From: JBBPYR01 sp038199755
GTDB taxonomy: Bacteria > Chloroflexota > Ktedonobacteria > Ktedonobacterales > Ktedonobacteraceae
NCBI GenBank assembly: GCA_038199755.1
Contig: JBBPYR010000284.1
Location: forward strand, 1-16,072
Reading direction: 5' to 3'
DNA: 16,072 bases
The notes under the pieces are model-generated. The model made no database searches. It saw nothing but the letters and a program-made list of their open reading frames with translations, and was not told the DNA's origin. The stretch's first letter is position 1. Each line of letters starts with the position of its first letter. The position numbers and the translations under genes are program-made. Positions 14,758-16,072 of this stretch are shown here, one piece after another.

Positions 14758-15940
14758 ACTTCACCAACGTGTTCGTGAGATACGGTGACGTAAAGGTGGT
14801 ATACTCGCCAGTGTGCTTGCCAGGAACAGGAAAAAGTCGGGCCGAGAGCGGCTTTTGCCAGCGTACCGCCAACGTCGCCACATCAAGCAAAAGATGCGCG
14901 CTATGCTCTATTGGACTATCGCCAGGGAGAGGGATCGTATCCAGTCCGGTGCCACACACCGCCGAGTAGAGCAGCAAATTATGCACATTCACCAGACCCG
15001 CCTGCCAGCGTTGCCCTAGCAGCGCATCCTCCAACACGGGCAGCATCAACCCACAATAGCCACACGTGGGCAGGCCAGTTGTTTTCAACGCGGTCGTCAA
15101 TGCGTGCGCAACCGCCAGCGTTCCCGCCGATCCCAGTTCGCCGTAACCACACAACTCCATTACCGCCGTGACACTATCTTCCCCTAAGGGTGCGGGCGAT
15201 AGATCAATACCCCCAAATTGCATCCCAAACCCCTGTGCCAATTGCTCCCCCAACGTGACAACCGGCCTCGCCTGTTGCAGCAGCGCATCACGAATCACCT
15301 GCGTCACCAATTCCAAATCAAGCGCAGCAGAGCCAGCCGCTTTACGATGCGGTTGTAGTGCCGCTAGCAACACCCCTGGCGTTTGTAAACCAAGCGCAAG
15401 ACTGGCGGGGCCGCTATGATAGGCAGTGGGGAAGAAAGGGCAACCAGCAGCGACGCAGGCCAACATCGCAAAGCGAAAATTGCCAAAGCCCTCAGCGGTC
15501 TCATGCGCCAGTCGCTGCATCACCCGTGCGATTGGCAGGGCCGCGTCTGCACGCATGCCATACTCCGGCGTTGCCATCTGCACCGTCGCACTCAAAATAT
15601 TGTTCGCAATCAACATATCTGCCAGCACACTGATATGCTCCAATGACGCATCTGGTCGCGCTGCCTGCATCGTGCCCAGCGAACAATAGGCCAGTGCTTG
15701 CTGCTCTAGCACATGTTGAAGTTCCGCCCCATATTTCAGCACCGTTGCAGGCGACCAATCGACCAGATCATCAAAGAGAGGGCGTGTTGAAAGGCGCAGC
15801 GTCTGCACCTCATATCCAGCCTCCATAAAGCGTTGTTGTGCCTGACGCAGCTTCTTCGCCGCATCCTCAATAATACTAGCCGGAATTGGGTGAGCATCCG
15901 CAATTCCCAGCGTGATTGTGCGTATCGGCGGCCTGAGCAT
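14756..15940 (-). CDS. DUF711 (UPF0210) family protein
   Basis: The 394-residue product matches the DUF711/UPF0210 family, whose biochemical function is not settled. Members share weak similarity to glycyl radical enzymes in fold, but no reaction is claimed here. Family landmarks are the N-terminal IRTITLGI (6-13), FFPTAYH (169-175), FGGIDLSPAP (242-251) followed by a DSV stretch, CGYCGLMLPVLED (294-306) and CGTGLDTIPLPGD (329-341). The frame is open upstream to TTG 16006 with an ATG at 15994. ATG 15940 is preferred because a purine-rich site with TAGGAAC precedes it and the family consensus begins within a few residues of it. Typical members are about 400-450 residues. No small ACT-type partner gene, sometimes found beside it, is visible inside the window. 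Confidence 0.82.
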   Translation of the reverse strand: MLRPPIRTITLGIADAHPIPASIIEDAAKKLRQAQQRFMEAGYEVQTLRLSTRPLFDDLVDWSPATVLKYGAELQHVLEQQALAYCSLGTMQAARPDASLEHISVLADMLIANNILSATVQMATPEYGMRADAALPIARVMQRLAHETAEGFGNFRFAMLACVAAGCPFFPTAYHSGPASLALGLQTPGVLLAALQPHRKAAGSAALDLELVTQVIRDALLQQARPVVTLGEQLAQGFGMQFGGIDLSPAPLGEDSVTAVMELCGYGELGSAGTLAVAHALTTALKTTGLPTCGYCGLMLPVLEDALLGQRWQAGLVNVHNLLLYSAVCGTGLDTIPLPGDSPIEHSAHLLLDVATLAVRWQKPLSARLFPVPGKHTGEYTTFTSPYLTNTLVK

Positions 15941-16032
15941 TTCGATGTTCCTACTTTCCTTCCCACAAATGGCAAACTCTGTAGGGACCAGCATCAGCGC
16001 GTCCAAGAGACATCAACTTAAGCGGACAATTC

Positions 16033-16072
16033 AGGAGGGGCGGGGGCGGCGGACGAGGCGGGGCGGGGACCC
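16033..16072. other. G-rich tract at the window end
   Basis: The last 36-40 nt consist almost only of G and C, with four G-runs of at least four (16037-16040, 16042-16046, 16060-16063, 16065-16068). The composition breaks sharply with the A/T-balanced sequence before it. It could form a G-quadruplex, or it may be an assembly or read-end artefact. Confidence 0.5.

Overview
The window (16,072 nt, roughly half G+C) reads as a chromosomal segment of a free-living bacterium. The gene set and repeat style fit Chloroflexota, most likely a Ktedonobacteria-type genome. The supporting features are a SecD/SecF pair with a very long SecF loop, DnaA with a long Gly/Met/Pro-rich linker, a Ppx-CHAD fusion, a DUF711 protein, and many small perfect palindromes between genes. 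The assignment rests on recognition of protein style, not on a database search. Fourteen protein-coding genes are supported. No tRNA, rRNA, CRISPR array or complete insertion sequence was seen.

Layout. 1-449: non-coding, with a palindrome and the probable secD promoter. 468-3283: secD-secF operon (+). 3333-3426: perfect 32-bp inverted repeat. 3536-4492: two-domain glyoxalase-like (VOC) protein (+), ending at a bidirectional hairpin shared with the next, convergent operon. 7431-4564 (-): polyphosphate-type operon, made of a Ppx/GppA ATPase-fold domain fused to CHAD, then a stand-alone CHAD protein, then a stand-alone Ppx-type HD-domain protein. 7432-7848: divergent control region. 7849-9513: dnaA (+), away from dnaN/recF/gyrB. 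9692-10312: small membrane protein with a stress-protein-like N-terminus (+), then a perfect 23-bp bidirectional terminator. 11949-10367 (-): two-subunit CoA-transferase operon. 12199-12534: clpS (+). 12535-13392: long non-coding stretch with a transposon-like palindrome, a strong-looking sigma70 promoter and a structured array of 33-nt tandem repeats. The array probably forms the 5' leader of the universal stress protein gene 13393-13899. 14092-14688: GAF-domain protein (+), ending at a 28-bp bidirectional terminator. 15940-14756 (-): DUF711 protein. The last 36 nt are an abrupt G-rich tract unlike the rest of the window.

How the genes work together. Two themes stand out. The first is envelope/housekeeping: SecDF drives protein export, DnaA initiates replication and ClpS delivers N-degron substrates to Clp protease. 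The second is stress and energy: a polyphosphate-sensing/hydrolysing set split over three genes and divergent from dnaA, a universal stress protein behind a structured leader, a GAF sensor and a membrane-anchored stress-like protein. The most unusual items are the split Ppx-CHAD/CHAD/HD operon and the repeat-built leader upstream of the universal stress gene.
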